From NCBI GenBank assembly GCA_002205965.3, contig NADL03000570.1, positions 105,327 through 169,326 on the forward strand: a stretch of DNA of 64,000 bases, written 5' to 3'. Source of the DNA: Kappaphycus alvarezii (Eukaryota > Rhodophyta > Florideophyceae > Gigartinales > Solieriaceae). Every line of letters begins with the position of its first letter. The stretch's first letter is position 1. The position numbers were made by a program, and so were the translations under genes. Shown here piece after piece: positions 34,445 through 45,680 of the stretch. The notes below the pieces were generated by a model. The model searched no databases. It was given only the letters and a program-made list of their open reading frames with translations, and was not told where the DNA came from.

Positions 34445-34927
34445 TCCCGCCCGCCCACACGTACTGAGCCCCGCTCATTCCACCACCCCTGCCCCGAACA
34501 ACCCTGCCCCGACCTCTCCCGGCTCCACCCGCAACAAGCGCCCCAACGCGCTTCCGGCCTCCTCCCTCCGCCCCTCCCGCCCCTGGGCCCGCCCCTCAAC
34601 AATCCCCGGGCTCTTCCCCCTCGGCTACCAAACGCTGCTGCGCGGCAACCGAAGAGGCCCCCCGCGGCGGAGTTCCTAATGGTGCCCACCGCAACCCCGA
34701 CGCCCCCGGCCGTTCTTCCCCCCACTGTCGCCTCCTCGGCGCCACAGGGTCGGGAGTCCGCCACACCCGTTGCCATGCAGCCGTCGTCCGCAGGCATGCA
34801 AAATGTCCCACCTCCGCCCCAGGGGACCCGCACAAGACCCACGCTGCCCCCTCCCTCCAGCTGTCGGCGCGTCCGCAATGGAAGGAGTGCGGTCGGGTGA
34901 CGGCTCCTCCGCCTAACCATCCTCCTC

Positions 34928-37900
34928 ATGGACATCTCCACCCCACCCCCTCCTCCCCCCTCCGCTGCATCTCCCTTACCAAGCCCCGAAGACATCCTCC
35001 GCACCCCATACCGGGAAATGGACATCTTTCAGGATATCCCATTCCCATTTCTCAAGCCCTTCACGCTCCTATTTATTAAGCTGGTCCAAGCCGCCGCCAA
35101 CGCAAGGAGGGACGAGGCCACCTACCGTGCCTTCCTGCACCTCCACATGCTGCCAACCGCTGTCCTCCGCCGCAGCTTGCGGGGGGAGGATGGCTGGCAG
35201 CATAACAAAGGTCAACGGGCCGCACTAGGTGCCGGCATCCGGTGCGCCCATACTGGAGCTGCATGGAACGCGCTGTGGTTTGAAGCCCTTCGCGCCCATG
35301 AAGCTCGCTCTGAGTGGATCCAGCAGCACCGCCCCGCTTACGGCTCAGGCTCCAGCGACGCACGGCGCGCCCGTCGAGCTGAAGCCCTCTGTGCAGACGC
35401 CCGCTATGGCAAGGCCATGCGGTCCCTACACAACGCTCCGCTAGCCGATGTGAATGACCCGCACACCATCCAAGCGTTGCGTGATCTTCACCCCGCGCCC
35501 CCGCGCCCGATCACGCCCATCCCTGAAGACGGCCTTCCTCCTCCACCAACAATCACGGCAGACGCCGTGGAGCAGGCTGTACGAGGTATTTCTCGTGATA
35601 CGACCGCCGGACCGGACCGCACGCCGGCACGCTGGTTCCACTTGCTACTTAAAACATCGGTCAGCCCGGCGGCCGGGGGTGACAGGGAAAAGTGTGCTTA
35701 CGAAGTTGGTGACGCGGATTGCGCGTGGGGAACTGCCGGACTCGGTCCTGCCCCTGCTCGCTTCCGTAACATTACTCCCGCTATGGCCGAAACCGGACAA
35801 AATCCGTCCCATCGCTGTGGGATCGGTCCTCCGCCGCATCGTCACCAAGACGCTGCTGCCGAGCGCCATCGATGACTCCCGAGACTTACTCGCGCCATTC
35901 CAAACAGCCAGTGGTATCAAGGCAGGGATGGATGCGGTCATCCATGACACCCTGACCCTGCTTCGCCGTTTCTCCGGCGCTCCGCATGTTGCCACGGTCC
36001 TCACTGACGCGCACAACGCGTTCAACCGCGTTGATCGCCAGTCAATGCTGTGGCAACTTCCAGCACTCGCTCCTTCTCTGGCCCGCTTCGTGAATATGAT
36101 ATACGGTCGCACGCAGCCACCGTTGCTTATACCGAATCACCAGAACACGGTCATCACGAGTGCTCAGGGCACCCAGCAGGGTGACCCGGCCAGTATGTTG
36201 CTGTTTTCCCTCACGATCCAACCACTTATCCGGAAAATCGCTGAGGACAGCAACATTGTGCTGAATCAATGGTACGCGGACGACAGGACCCTCATCGGGA
36301 CACTCCAGGGTCTGCGCCGTGCTCTCCGCCTCCTGCAGGCTGAGGGTCCGGCTGTTGGCCTCTATGTCAACGCGAGGAAGACGCGCATTCACTGGCCGAA
36401 AGCGCTCCTGCCGGACCGCACGGACTTCCTCCGCGAATTTCCTCTGTCCGAGTGTTGGCGCGACGGCTTCGAGCTCCTGGGAGCGCCGATTGGCAACCGG
36501 GCCTTCACCGATGCATACCTACGGGGCAAGGTCGATGAGTGCCGCCGCACCCCCCAACTGCTGACCCACGTTCGTGACCCCCGCGCTCGTTGCCACATGC
36601 ACCGGCTCTGCACGTCGGCATGCCTCGTCACTCACGCGTTTCGGCTCGCCGACCCACAACACTCGGCCCCCGCTGCACAAGCCTTTGACGCCCTGCAGAG
36701 ACCGTCTTTCTCGGAGCTACATGGGATCGCCCTGACAGACACTGCATGGGACCAAGTCACGCTACCGATTCGCCAGGGAGGTCAGGGATTTACCCTCATC
36801 TCCCCATTCCTACACGGCGCGGTCGCAGCTAGTATCCTCGACGCGGCTCTGGCCCGCGAGAGATCGGCATCGTACACCACGCAACGTTCCGTCGCCCTCT
36901 CCGGTCACGGATACCGGGGCTACAGGGCGTTCTTGGTCCGACAAGCCTTGCCACGAATTCGAGACTTCATGCAATGTATGCCCGGGCGTCCGTACTCTGT
37001 CGACCTTGGCCCCTTTGACCCATGCCTGCTTGCTGCCAAACGATCCAACCTCCAAACCTTCCTAAATGGTGTGCAGCAGGAGGCACAGGAAAAGGTCCGC
37101 TGGCGCGACGACTCGTGGGTGACACACCCCAACCCGGCTCAACACAGCACCCAAGAAGTTCGACATCGGATCCGTGGCCTGGCGTTCCGGAACAGCCCCG
37201 CCGCCGCATTTCTCACCGCTCATCCCACAACCGCGACGGTTGTGTCCTCGGCCCACTGGCAGACCATGCTCCGCCGGCACTTCGGCCTCCCCGTATATGA
37301 CGACTCCCGCCCGCTCACCTGCGCTCACTGCAACCAAACCATGGACGCACTCGGGGACCACGCGGCGGACCTCTGCCCAGCGGGTTTCTGTCGCCGGCAT
37401 CGCCACAACTCGCTACGGAACGTTTTCGCCTACCACTTTGCTCGCGCCGCGGGCATCGACTGCCTATACGAGGTCCCGCTGCTTGTCCCGGGAACGAAGT
37501 ACCCGCCCTGCGGACATTCTGATTCAACCCCCGCCCCTGCCCACTGGCCAGCAGGTCCGCCCCGTAGCCTGCGACCTTACCGTTGTCTCTCCGTTCAAGC
37601 AAGGCGTTCGCACAAGGGCCACACAAATGGCCGGCGGTGCCTCCGACATTGCCCACCGAGACAAAGTCAAAGGCTTGGAGCGCAAACTGGCACGCCGGAT
37701 CCCGCCACCTTCGCACAACGCCCTCCAGGAACCTAACTTCAAGTTTCAGCCCCTGGCTTTCGATTCCTTTGGTGCCCCATCCCCCGCCTCTACTCTGTTC
37801 CTGGAAGACTTAATCCCGCGCATCGCAGAGAAGTTTAAGACCACCACAGGAGTGATCCGCAGACGTGTTTATCAGCGCATAAGTTGCACATTGTGGTCTT

Positions 37901-37971
37901 CTTTTGCAATGGCGATTCTATCGCGAGCCCCACTGCACGTGCCTGACGTGCAACATCCGGTCAGTTCTTAG
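34928..37971 (+). pseudogene. LINE-A reverse transcriptase-endonuclease (two frameshifts)
   Basis: Frame 34928-35670 holds the N-terminal part (GISRDTTAGPDRTPARWF). A one-base insertion near 35670 in a G-run shifts it into the frame ending at 37736. In that frame are WPKPDKIRPIAVGS, motif A TDAHNAFN, motif B GTQQGDP, motif C YADD (36273-36284), the thumb region, and CAHCNQTMDALGDHAADLC (a CCHC zinc motif, about 37320-37377). A second insertion (an extra C in TACCCGCC, about 37501) moves to the frame ending at 37971, with RPADILIQPP...ACDLTVVSP (endonuclease). The tail FQPLAFDSFGAPSPAS...VYQRISCTLW is conserved in three other fragments. The protein would nick DNA and prime reverse transcription from the nick. 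Confidence 0.75.
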
Positions 37972-38097
37972 CCTTTAATCAGACCTGTAGTGTACACGAT
38001 AGATACTGTACTCAATGAAGTAAAGTTTCAATTACGTATTTGATGCACTTTGGAACATACTTGTCAAACCTATTTTTCAATCATTAAAACACCCCAA

Positions 38098-40275
38098 GTT
38101 TTCTCCTCTTCTCTCGCAATGCGTATTCTCATCCCAAGCCTCCCCGTCCCAACGCCCTGCTCCCTGAGTCCTGCATCGCGCCCAGCCTAATGTAGCCGAG
38201 GAGGCCGTCACTCGGGCTGCACTGGGAATCTCTCGCGACACGGGTGCTGCGCCGGATCGCACGCCCTCACACTGGTTTTACCCAGTTGGTCAAGTCCAAG
38301 ATTACTCCTGACGCAAGTGTCACCAGCCTCGCCGGGCTCACCCTGGTCGTTAACCGTATCCCCCGTGGCGACCTCCCCGAGGATGTTCTCCTCCTAATTG
38401 CTGCTGCAACACTTCTTCCTGTGCAGCCAAAACCCGGCAAGATCCGCCCCATCTCACTGTACTCCGCCAGATCGTTGCGAAGAACCTCCTTCCTCACACC
38501 ATTAACGACACTAGAGACTTCCTCGCCCCCAACCAGACGCCAAGCGGGATAAAGGCCGGGAATGATGCCGTCGTGCATGACATTCGGTCTATCCATCACC
38601 GCCTATTCCTTGCCCTCCAGGTCGCCACCGTCCTCATTGATGCCTCCCAACGCGTGAAACCGCGTAGACAGGTAGCCGTTGCTCAATCTCCTGCCTGTCC
38701 GCACATCCACGCTCGCGTGGTTCATGAACATGGTCGATGGCCGCTCGCAACCCCTGCTCCTCGTCCCAAACCGCAACCGAACAGTGATTCCAAGCGCACA
38801 GGACACCCAACAGGGTGATCCGGCTAGCATGCTCCTCTTCTCGCTTACCATCCAATCCCCATCACTCAAGCGTGTGGAGGACCCGTACTTCATCCTCAAC
38901 CAATGGTGTGCGAATGATGGCACACTCGTCGGCACACTGCTTGCCCTCCGCTGAGCCCTCACCACACTTCTGCACGGGCCTCCCCTTGGCGTCCATCTCA
39001 ACATGCGCAAGACACGCATCTACTGGCCCCACACACCCCCTGCAACACGTGAGTAGTTTGTCTCAGACTTCCCCGTCCAGTAATGCTCCTCACATGGCTT
39101 CGAGCTTTTTGGTGCCCCAATCGGCACCCGCGACTATAGGCATGAGTTCCTCCTCACGAAAATCGCGTCCTGTAGCCGAATCCTCGAGAGGCTCTGCCTC
39201 GTCCAAGACCCCAAAAGTCCCTTCCACATGCTTCGGTTTTGTGCTTCCGCATGTCTGATGTTGCATGCGTTCCGCCTCTCAGACCCCCAACATGCTCCGG
39301 ACTCCGCGACCGTCTTTGACTCGCTGCAACCGGAGTTCTTCGAAAAAACCAACTACGTTGCCCTCACTGGCCAAGCCTGGACTCCAGCTTGCCTCCTAAT
39401 CCGTCTCAGCGGACCTAGTTTCTCCGAAAGCAACCCCCTGCTCAAAGGCATCGCCGCTGCCAGCGTCTGCTCCCCGCTTGCAACCGCACCGCCCGATACG
39501 TCTCCCCCCGGGACTGCAGACATTATGCGCTTTCCGTTCTCCCCAGACCGGCGTTCCCTCCTCGCACAAGCCCGCCCGCTCCCTCACGACTTCGTCAGCC
39601 GTATCCTCGGCCACCCGATCCCGTCACCCTAGGAGACATTGATCCTATTGCCCTCCCTGGATGCCCTCGAAACACTCAGTCCATACTAACGAAAATGCAG
39701 CAAGACGCATGTGCCCGCCTACACTGGCACGACGCGGACTGGGACGCCAACCCTTCCACCCCCAAACATAGTGACGAAGACATCCGACTCCGCATCCGGG
39801 GCCTCGCTTTCCGCCACAGTCCCGCTGCCGCCTTCCTCGACGCACATCCCACCTCCTGCCGGATCCCCTACACGTAAAAGTCCGCAATGCTCCAAAGGCA
39901 CCTCGGCCTTCCTGTGCACTCCGACATCCCGCTTGCCCTCTGTCTGCACTGTCACAAGCCTGTACACGCCCAAGGCGACCATGCAGCAGAACTCTGCCCC
40001 ACCGGATTCCGTCGCCTGCACCGGTACAACCCCGTGCGTAATGCCCTTGTCACGAACGTCATCCGCGCCTCTGGCCGCGACTGTGGGCTTGAGGCACCGC
40101 TCCTTACCCCGGGGAATGACCTCGGGGATATCTTAGTCCTCTCCCTGGCTAACGCCATGCCACCGCAACGCCGCCCACTTGCCTGCGAGATCACCTTTAT
40201 ATCACTTTTCAGTATGCTACCCGCACGAAAACCGCTCGGATAGCAGGTAGCGCAGCAGACTTAGCGCACCGGGAC
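38098..40275 (+). pseudogene. LINE-A copy 2, 5'-truncated and decayed
   Basis: This follows the 3' end of copy 1 with no gap. Pieces in all three frames match copy 1 in order: ISRDTGAAPDRTP (38232-38270), SLAGLTLVVNRIPRGDLPED, QPKPGKIRPIS, AQDTQQGDPASMLLFSLTIQ (about 38790-38850), LNQWCANDGTLVGTL (YADD altered to CAND), HKPVHAQGDHAAELC (zinc motif), LACEITFIS (endonuclease) and AGSAADLAHRD at 40245-40275. The catalytic Asp pair is lost. It is an old copy of a related subfamily. Confidence 0.7.
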
Positions 40276-40773
40276 ATGAATACTGAAGTAGAGTTAGCCT
40301 TAGCTACTGGGGAGAATAATCACAACAACGTCCCCATGGTCGACTTTTCAGACGATCACGGAGAGGAAGGCGAGGACGAAGGAGATTGGCTTGATTTGGA
40401 CATCCCGGAGGAACCCGCTACGCCTTTTGCGGAGGCAGAAGCCGCTTGGTCGGACGTCCCGCGGAAGCTTAAGCCGCCCAGAGAATATTTCGTTCTATTG
40501 CGACTGATTTACTTTGCTCTAGGAAGAGACGTCCGTTCCCTGCTCCGTGAACTGGAACAAGACTTCAACGGTTTACAGGCACAGGTCAAGCATCTCGTGC
40601 CTGAACGCCAACGGTTCACCCGCCTGCACAGTGTAACTGTGTGTTGTGACTACGGGATCGGTCAAGTGGTGGCGGCAATCATACGCGATCTGCTACCTCG
40701 TGTGAAAGCGTCCAAGTTAGCAAATCGTGGTTTGAACCTCTCCGTTGAGGGACCTTTTGTTCGCAATATTTGA
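40276..40773 (+). CDS. Acidic ORF of unknown function after LINE-A copy 2
   Basis: This 165-codon ORF starts MNTEVELALATGENNHN. Residues 16-50 are strongly acidic (DDHGEEGEDEGDWLDLDIPE). The C-terminal half is helical in appearance (YFVLLRLIYFALGRDVRSLL, VAAIIRDLLPRVKASKLANR). The upstream frame is open into the LINE-A tail (AADLAHRD-MN), so this may be a replaced or extended C-terminus instead of a separate gene. I do not recognise it. Confidence 0.35.
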   Translation: MNTEVELALATGENNHNNVPMVDFSDDHGEEGEDEGDWLDLDIPEEPATPFAEAEAAWSDVPRKLKPPREYFVLLRLIYFALGRDVRSLLRELEQDFNGLQAQVKHLVPERQRFTRLHSVTVCCDYGIGQVVAAIIRDLLPRVKASKLANRGLNLSVEGPFVRNI

Positions 40774-40944
40774 TGGCTTAAGGTCGGATTCTCACTCGGC
40801 TCCGTCTGTTCCGCAAGGAAACAGGCCCATAGTGAACTACCCTGTAGTACCGAACACCCCGCGCCCGTCACCTAATGGTGGGAGGCTCCAATTTTGCAAC
40901 TTGGTGGAAGCCGCCGATTTCTAACAAACACCCAGAGGCGTCAA

Positions 40945-41312
40945 TTAGCAGACGTCATGGCGCGAGAGTGGGGTTATTACTGCCACGAAGAAGGACGCTA
41001 ACCTGCCTGTGATGGGACCATACGGCACGGAGCATTTGTGGGTGCCTGCTCGCTGGATGGGCTGGTCTGATCTCAACTCTTTGGAAGGTGACAACGTCTG
41101 TGATGTCGTTGCCGATCTGGAGGGGTTAAAATTTGGTGGGGAGAGCGATGAGCAAAGGGTGGGCGTATCTCTTGGTATGCTCAGAACACTTTGCTTCACA
41201 CAAGATATCAGCTAACTTTGCTGGCAGATAGGACTTTCCATCGCCGGTAACCCTCTAGGATATTCCGGTCCCCGACCGACCACATCTTTCAAATACGCTA
41301 TTAGGGCACCGA
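40945..41312 (+). mobile_element. LINE 3'-end fragment (3' UTR type X)
   Basis: This stretch resembles 43090-43330 (inverted; shared MAREWGYY... and GPYGT.HLWVPARW readings) and 45798-45990 (inverted). It carries the hairpin-like GTATCTCTTGGTATGC (41167-41182), CACAAGATATCAGCTAAC and the terminal motif ATCTTTCAAATACGCTATTA then GGGCACC. The position and orientation fit the 3' end of a plus-strand LINE. Confidence 0.5.
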
Positions 41313-41409
41313 AACATTCTTCCCAGGGGAGACTGTTTGTGTGCCTTGATGCGCTCAGGCAGTGTGCACTCGAAATGACTTTAAACTTTACTCATGATGT
41401 TTCTGGGGT

Positions 41410-41935
41410 TTACACCCCCTGGCCGACTATCAAGTTAAGAACTAACTGGCTGGTCAATATCGGTCACGTGCAGTAGGGCATGGGAAATGACGGCCATAGC
41501 CACCAAGGACCACAGAACACAGCTGAGGCGCTGATAGATTCGCGCGCAAGTAGTGGCATCAGAGGTGTGATATCTGGTCGCAATCCGCGGAATAAACGTT
41601 TGCAGAGACAGGGCAGTGGCTGGGGACGGCGCTCCAAGGAAGTCGAGAGCGAGTGGTTGGAAGCTGAAATTCGGCTGGCGAGACAGGTTGTCAGGTGGTG
41701 GTACAAGGCTCCTGGAGAGCTTACGCTCAAGGTCCTGGACCTTGCTGCGGTAAGCTTGAGTGGCGGCGCCTGTGGCTGCTTGCGTTGCTTTCGTGACAGA
41801 GGGCTGTATGAGCGGCGAAACAAAAGTAGCGTCACAGGTAATTGGCCTTTATTTGGGGCCGATGGCAGGGGCCGGGGGTTGCACGAGGAGGTCAGTTGGC
41901 CTACAATCGGTTGCAGGATTTAATAGAGGGACTTC
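41410..41935 (-). pseudogene. LINE-A-like endonuclease and C-terminal tail
   Basis: On the minus strand the frame reads PTDLLVQPPAPAIGP, a stop, then CDATFVSPLIQPSVTKATQA, KVQDLERKLSRSLVPPP and NFSFQPLALDFLGAPSPATA...RIYQRLSCVLW. It is collinear with 37505-37960 of LINE-A copy 1 at roughly 50% identity. It retains both endonuclease acidic positions (TD and CDAT). It is a different subfamily from LINE-A. The larger plus-strand frame here (41480-41923) is its antisense. Confidence 0.6.
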
Positions 41936-42147
41936 GAACTTGTAGTCCAAACCCGCAGCGCGGAAGACATGATATACGAGAGCGTTACTGATGGAGGTAT
42001 GCGGTGATGGCGGCCAAACCTCGAAGACCAGTGGTTAGCCGCATGGTCTCCATGCAGGGCTGAAGTCTGCTGTTTGTGATGGCAACTCGGCGGGAACGGA
42101 GCTGAAAAAGGGGCCGAGCCAAGGTGTTTAGGGATGAGTAAGTAGTG

Positions 42148-42790
42148 TATTTAATATTTGAAAGATATGGTCGGCTTGGGCCTGGAGGGGCGACCAGTAG
42201 TGCATGTTGATGTTACCAGTGCTGGAAAATCCTACGGTACAGTATTTGCCAGCAATGTTACCTGATCTCTTGTACAGTACGGTGTGAGGGGGGGATCCTT
42301 TTAATGTAATCAAAAAGCTGAACCAAACAGGTAGTGGGTTACTCTACTCTTGAACTGTACAGTACTGTACTGTACAGTAGAATGTGTAATCATAACTTCA
42401 TGTTTTATGAAGGGTGGACAAGCCCAGCTCAAAGCTGAAGGCGCGATAGTTAAAGTTCGTCGCTGCCCAGCTTGGGGGTACCGTACGCGCTAGAGTCAAT
42501 GTGGCAAAGGTAGGTCGACGAGATTGGTTGCCGCAGGTGGTCCAAGTCCGCCACTGGTGGACAGAACATTCGTCGCGATATCAATTTCGCATAGATATCA
42601 AACACCCCGGAGGTTGACTTACAGAGCGCGGCGAAGGAGTCGAAAGCGAGCGGAACAAAGTGAAAACTGAGCTTCGGAAACGTTGCGTCCGGGGTCAGGT
42701 TAAACGTAGCTCTCACGGAGCAGTCGAAGGTCTTCAGATTGTCGACATAGGCCGATTCAGCTGCCCTGCAGGATGCCAATGCAGCTTGTT
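42148..42790 (-). pseudogene. LINE C-terminal tail and 3' end
   Basis: The open frame 42450-42779 contains FPKLSFHFVPLAFDSFAALC, then KSTSGVFDIYAKLISRR, matching the LINE-A tail (FKFQPLAFDSFGAPSPAS). The 3' UTR runs to about 42148 with GGTAACATTGCTGGCAAATA and the terminal motif CCGACCATATCTTTCAAATA then TTAAATACAC. It is 5' truncated within the endonuclease region. Confidence 0.5.
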
Positions 42791-43049
42791 TGAGGTAGGA
42801 TCAGGCCATGGGGCTGTTACACTAGAATGTATGAAGCAAAGTGGTTTGTGTCGTTGCCTTGTCTCGTTCGCAGACAGGCCTTCGACCCACCTGTTTCTTC
42901 GCGGAGCGCTCTCTCCGTCGGCGGAGCAGAACGCGGCAAAGAAGTTTTACAAACAAGACAATGGCAGCCGGAAGGTAGAAGGGAATTTCTCTCCCGGTTT
43001 GTTACGCAATTTAATGCGCCGACGGGCACTCAAAATGTGTACATAAGTT

Positions 43050-44290
43050 GAGTAAAAATTAGGAAGGCGCAGTCAAGCTTCCAAAAAAGGCCACTCCATC
43101 CACCCAAGACATTTACGGTTTGAGCATTCCGCGAGATATGCCCCCCACTTTCTAACCCCTCCAGATCGGCAACGACATCACGCCGTCGCCTCTGAAGAGT
43201 TGAAATCAGACCAGTCCGTCCAGCGAGCAGGCACCCACAAACGCGCTGTCCCATATGGTCCCATCGCAGGCAGGTAAGTGTCCAGGAAACCGCGACCGTA
43301 ATAACCCCATTCTCGCGCCATGACGCCGTACACATTCGTTGGTTTATCTCTGTTATATGTGTGTGCAACACTACGGGGTCTGCAAATATAATTTTGAATC
43401 GGGTGACTGAATTCTGCGTGTGGCGGGGGACGATATATTACAGACGCCCACACATGGACCCAATGACGTAGCTAAGCTTCTGATACAAGCGAGTCTTCAC
43501 TCCCCCAGTAGAGCATCCGCTGTGAGACGCGACAGCTGCCGCATATTTCTCTACGACCTTGGATGATGCCTCAGAAGGTGATCCAAGCAAGTCAAAAGCG
43601 AACGGCACAAAATTCCAACCTAGCCTCGATCGTCACGGCAGGACCTCGCCAGGAATGGCAGCCACTTTGATGGCTAGGTCCCTCTTCTTCCGCTTTCCTG
43701 CTGCATTGGCAACGGCTCGCTCTTTCTGTGCTCCTATTACCATATACCTCTCCTGGAATGGGAGGATACGGTGATATCGTGAGCCATTGCGAGAGGGGGC
43801 GGGGTTTTCGTTGCGTCAGTCCGCAGATGCACCAGACAATCAACAGGCTGCGCATTGAGTCCAGGGGATACGAAATCACCCTCGTAATGGGCGCCAACTC
43901 CTGCTGCTTTTAATAGTTCTCGCCCGAGTACTTTCACCTCTGGTATGTGTCGGTTGGTTCACCCGAGACCTTTGTTACAAAAATCTGCCGCATGGCCTCC
44001 CAGGGAATCTATGGGCCTGTTGCACTCCGCGCACCGCAGCAGTAGGGTGTCGTCGAACACGCAAACTACCAGGTGACGGCGTTGCATCACTAACCACATC
44101 TCGTTGAACGTTCGGTTGACCACGGAGGGGTGAGCGGTGAAGAAGGCTCCTGCTTGCGTTCCCCGTACACGTGCTGATACTGTACTGCACCGTAATGCGA
44201 GCACACAAATCAATAAATGCAACATAACGGTAGTTCACTGTATCCATCCAGTGGACACCATTGAAACTATTTGATGTACTGTAATGTTTA
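43050..44290 (-). pseudogene. LINE zinc motif, endonuclease, tail and 3' UTR fragment
   Basis: Minus-strand pieces in order are FFTAHPSVVNRTFNEMWLVM and CAECNRPIDSLGGHAADFC (zinc motif with Gly for Asp; 43975-44130), ELLKAAGVGAHYEGDFVSPG and QPVDCLVHLRTD...AHDITVSS (endonuclease, 43737-43937), and FVPFAFDLLGSPSEASSKVV...TRLYQKLSYVIG (43445-43615). The 3' UTR to about 43090 shares the hairpin region GCATTCCGCGAGATATGC with 45798-45990. Frames shift between the pieces. Confidence 0.55.
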
Positions 44291-44329
44291 TCCACGGAGT
44301 TCGTTCAGTTCTCGGTATGGCAGCAGCAT

Positions 44330-44965
44330 TACTGCCAAGCCCCGATCTTCTCTCCCGGCGCTGAGTGTCCAAGAACTAATTGCCGGGAAACCCTTTGCAT
44401 TAACGGCGACCACCTAATGCACCGCCTCCATGGGGGACAAAGAATCACCCGCCATTATCGCCAGGTGACCCTTTTGGCTGGAGACCTTGCAAAAGCTGCT
44501 CGTCACCCGACCTTGCAAAGGCTGCTCGTCACCCGGACGTCGAGCATCGAGAAGGCCTTCACCGCACCAGGCCCGATATTCGGGCAACAGGGAGCGCAAG
44601 GGGTATCGAAGAATTCGATGTCGAAGAAGTCGATGTAACCTTTGTGAACCCCCTAGCACTGTCAAATAGAAGAGCCAACGCGGCAAGCACTACAAAACAT
44701 AGGAGGTACCAGGCTCATCTTGCAACTTTCAGCAGAGGTACTTATTCCTGTACCGATACCTACCCTCAGCGGTTGGCACCCGGACGCATATGCCATGTTT
44801 ACCGACATTGCGAGGACCGTGGCTGCGAGGGCTACGGAAACATATGGCAAAATCCGGGCCGTGCTGACCCAAAGCCACGCTGCAGCAGCAGTTATGTCCA
44901 ATGCAGCCTGTCTGTTGAGTGGCCTTGAGGTTCCCTTTAAAGGTTTCTCACTACATGCATCCAAT
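44330..44965 (+). pseudogene. LINE-B copy, zinc motif to tail
   Basis: INGDHLMHRLHGGQRITRHY, VTFVNPLALSNRRANA and IPVPIPTLSGWHPDAYAMFT...SHAAAAVMSNAACLLSGLEV correspond in order to the LINE-B protein at 17899-18420, with several frameshifts and part of the endonuclease missing. Confidence 0.55.
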
Positions 44966-44969
44966 GTAA

Positions 44970-45352
44970 CATGCGGCGCGAAATGCAAAGCAGAGAAGAT
45001 ATCAATCCTTTATCGCGACCTCCACCAGAGGTAGGCTCGTGCCTGTGCCAATCTCCACTCTTGGAGGTTGGCACCCGGATGCATGTGTAGTGCTAAATGA
45101 CGTGGCAAGGAACGTGGCTGTGAGGGCACTGGAGACGTACTGAAAGGTTCGGGGGGTTTTGATGCAAAGGCACGCTGCAGCAGCCGTCATGTCCAATGCG
45201 GCCTGCTTGATGGCTGGCCTGAAGGTAGCATTTTAGGGAGCGTAGTTCCTTCCCCATTACTGTGTCGGTATACCCTTTTTGAGTCCATTGTGGTTGTCTG
45301 GAAAACTATGGGATAGATCGGATATATCTTCCAAGAGTAAAACACCCAAACG
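44970..45352 (+). pseudogene. LINE-B 3' fragment, near copy of 17788-18170
   Basis: It reads VPISTLGGWHPDACVVLNDV...ETY, a TGA stop where the other copy has Gly (about 45139-45141), then VRGVLMQRHAAAAVMSNAAC. It ends with GATATATCTTCCAAGAGTAA then AACACCC. It begins abruptly against the preceding LINE-B copy, as expected for a 5'-truncated insertion. Confidence 0.6.
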
Positions 45353-45399
45353 TTCCCCATATAATACTCAGATATGACATGTGATTAGGTTACAGACAA

Positions 45400-45680
45400 A
45401 ACATCTGCCACATTGAACGAACCCCCTCATTTCGCTTTGCCGAATTGATGCGTTCAAAGGGTCCTGGGCATCGCTTCATTGCCCTTCCACTCTCCACGTT
45501 AGGGGGCTGGCTCCTGACCGCTCGGGACTTCGCCAACCGGGTTGCGACTAGCATCGCCGCACGGGCAGCCGTTCCGATTGCTGATGGGCGGCAACCATTG
45601 TTCGCCCGTCACGCGGCGAGACTCGTCCAAAATGACATCAGTCGTTTGTTGGAAGGGGCTTTGAGCGACACCTAAGGCCA
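45400..45680 (+). pseudogene. LINE C-terminal tail, third subfamily
   Basis: The frame 45445-45675 reads GHRFIALPLSTLGGWLLTAR, then LFARHAARLVQNDISRLLEG. This parallels the LINE-B tail (LVPISTLGGWHPDA, MQRHAAAAVMSNAACLMAG). It is the last part of a diverged LINE protein; its own 3' terminus is not visible. Confidence 0.45.

Larger units (their letters stand above)
33560..38097 (+). mobile_element. LINE-A copy 1: RLE-type non-LTR retrotransposon, nearly complete
   Basis: This GC-rich element is embedded in AT-rich DNA. It contains a 258-codon ORF (33668-34444), a Pro-rich stretch (34445-34930), RT with all core motifs, a CCHC zinc motif, a restriction-like endonuclease, a conserved C-terminal tail and a short 3' UTR. 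It ends with the shared motif TTTTTCAATCATTAAAAC then ACCCC (38074-38095). RT followed by a C-terminal restriction-like nuclease is the plan of the R2/CRE/NeSL-type non-LTR clades. Two one-base insertions break the main ORF. A second 5'-truncated copy abuts its 3' end. Confidence 0.75.

Noticed and set aside
34441..35025. 194-codon minus-strand Gly/Arg-rich ORF
   Set aside because: Antisense to the GC-rich Pro-rich part of LINE-A; long chance frames are expected in such composition.
41480..41923. 147-codon plus-strand ORF
   Set aside because: Antisense to a LINE-A-like endonuclease and tail that aligns collinearly with LINE-A.
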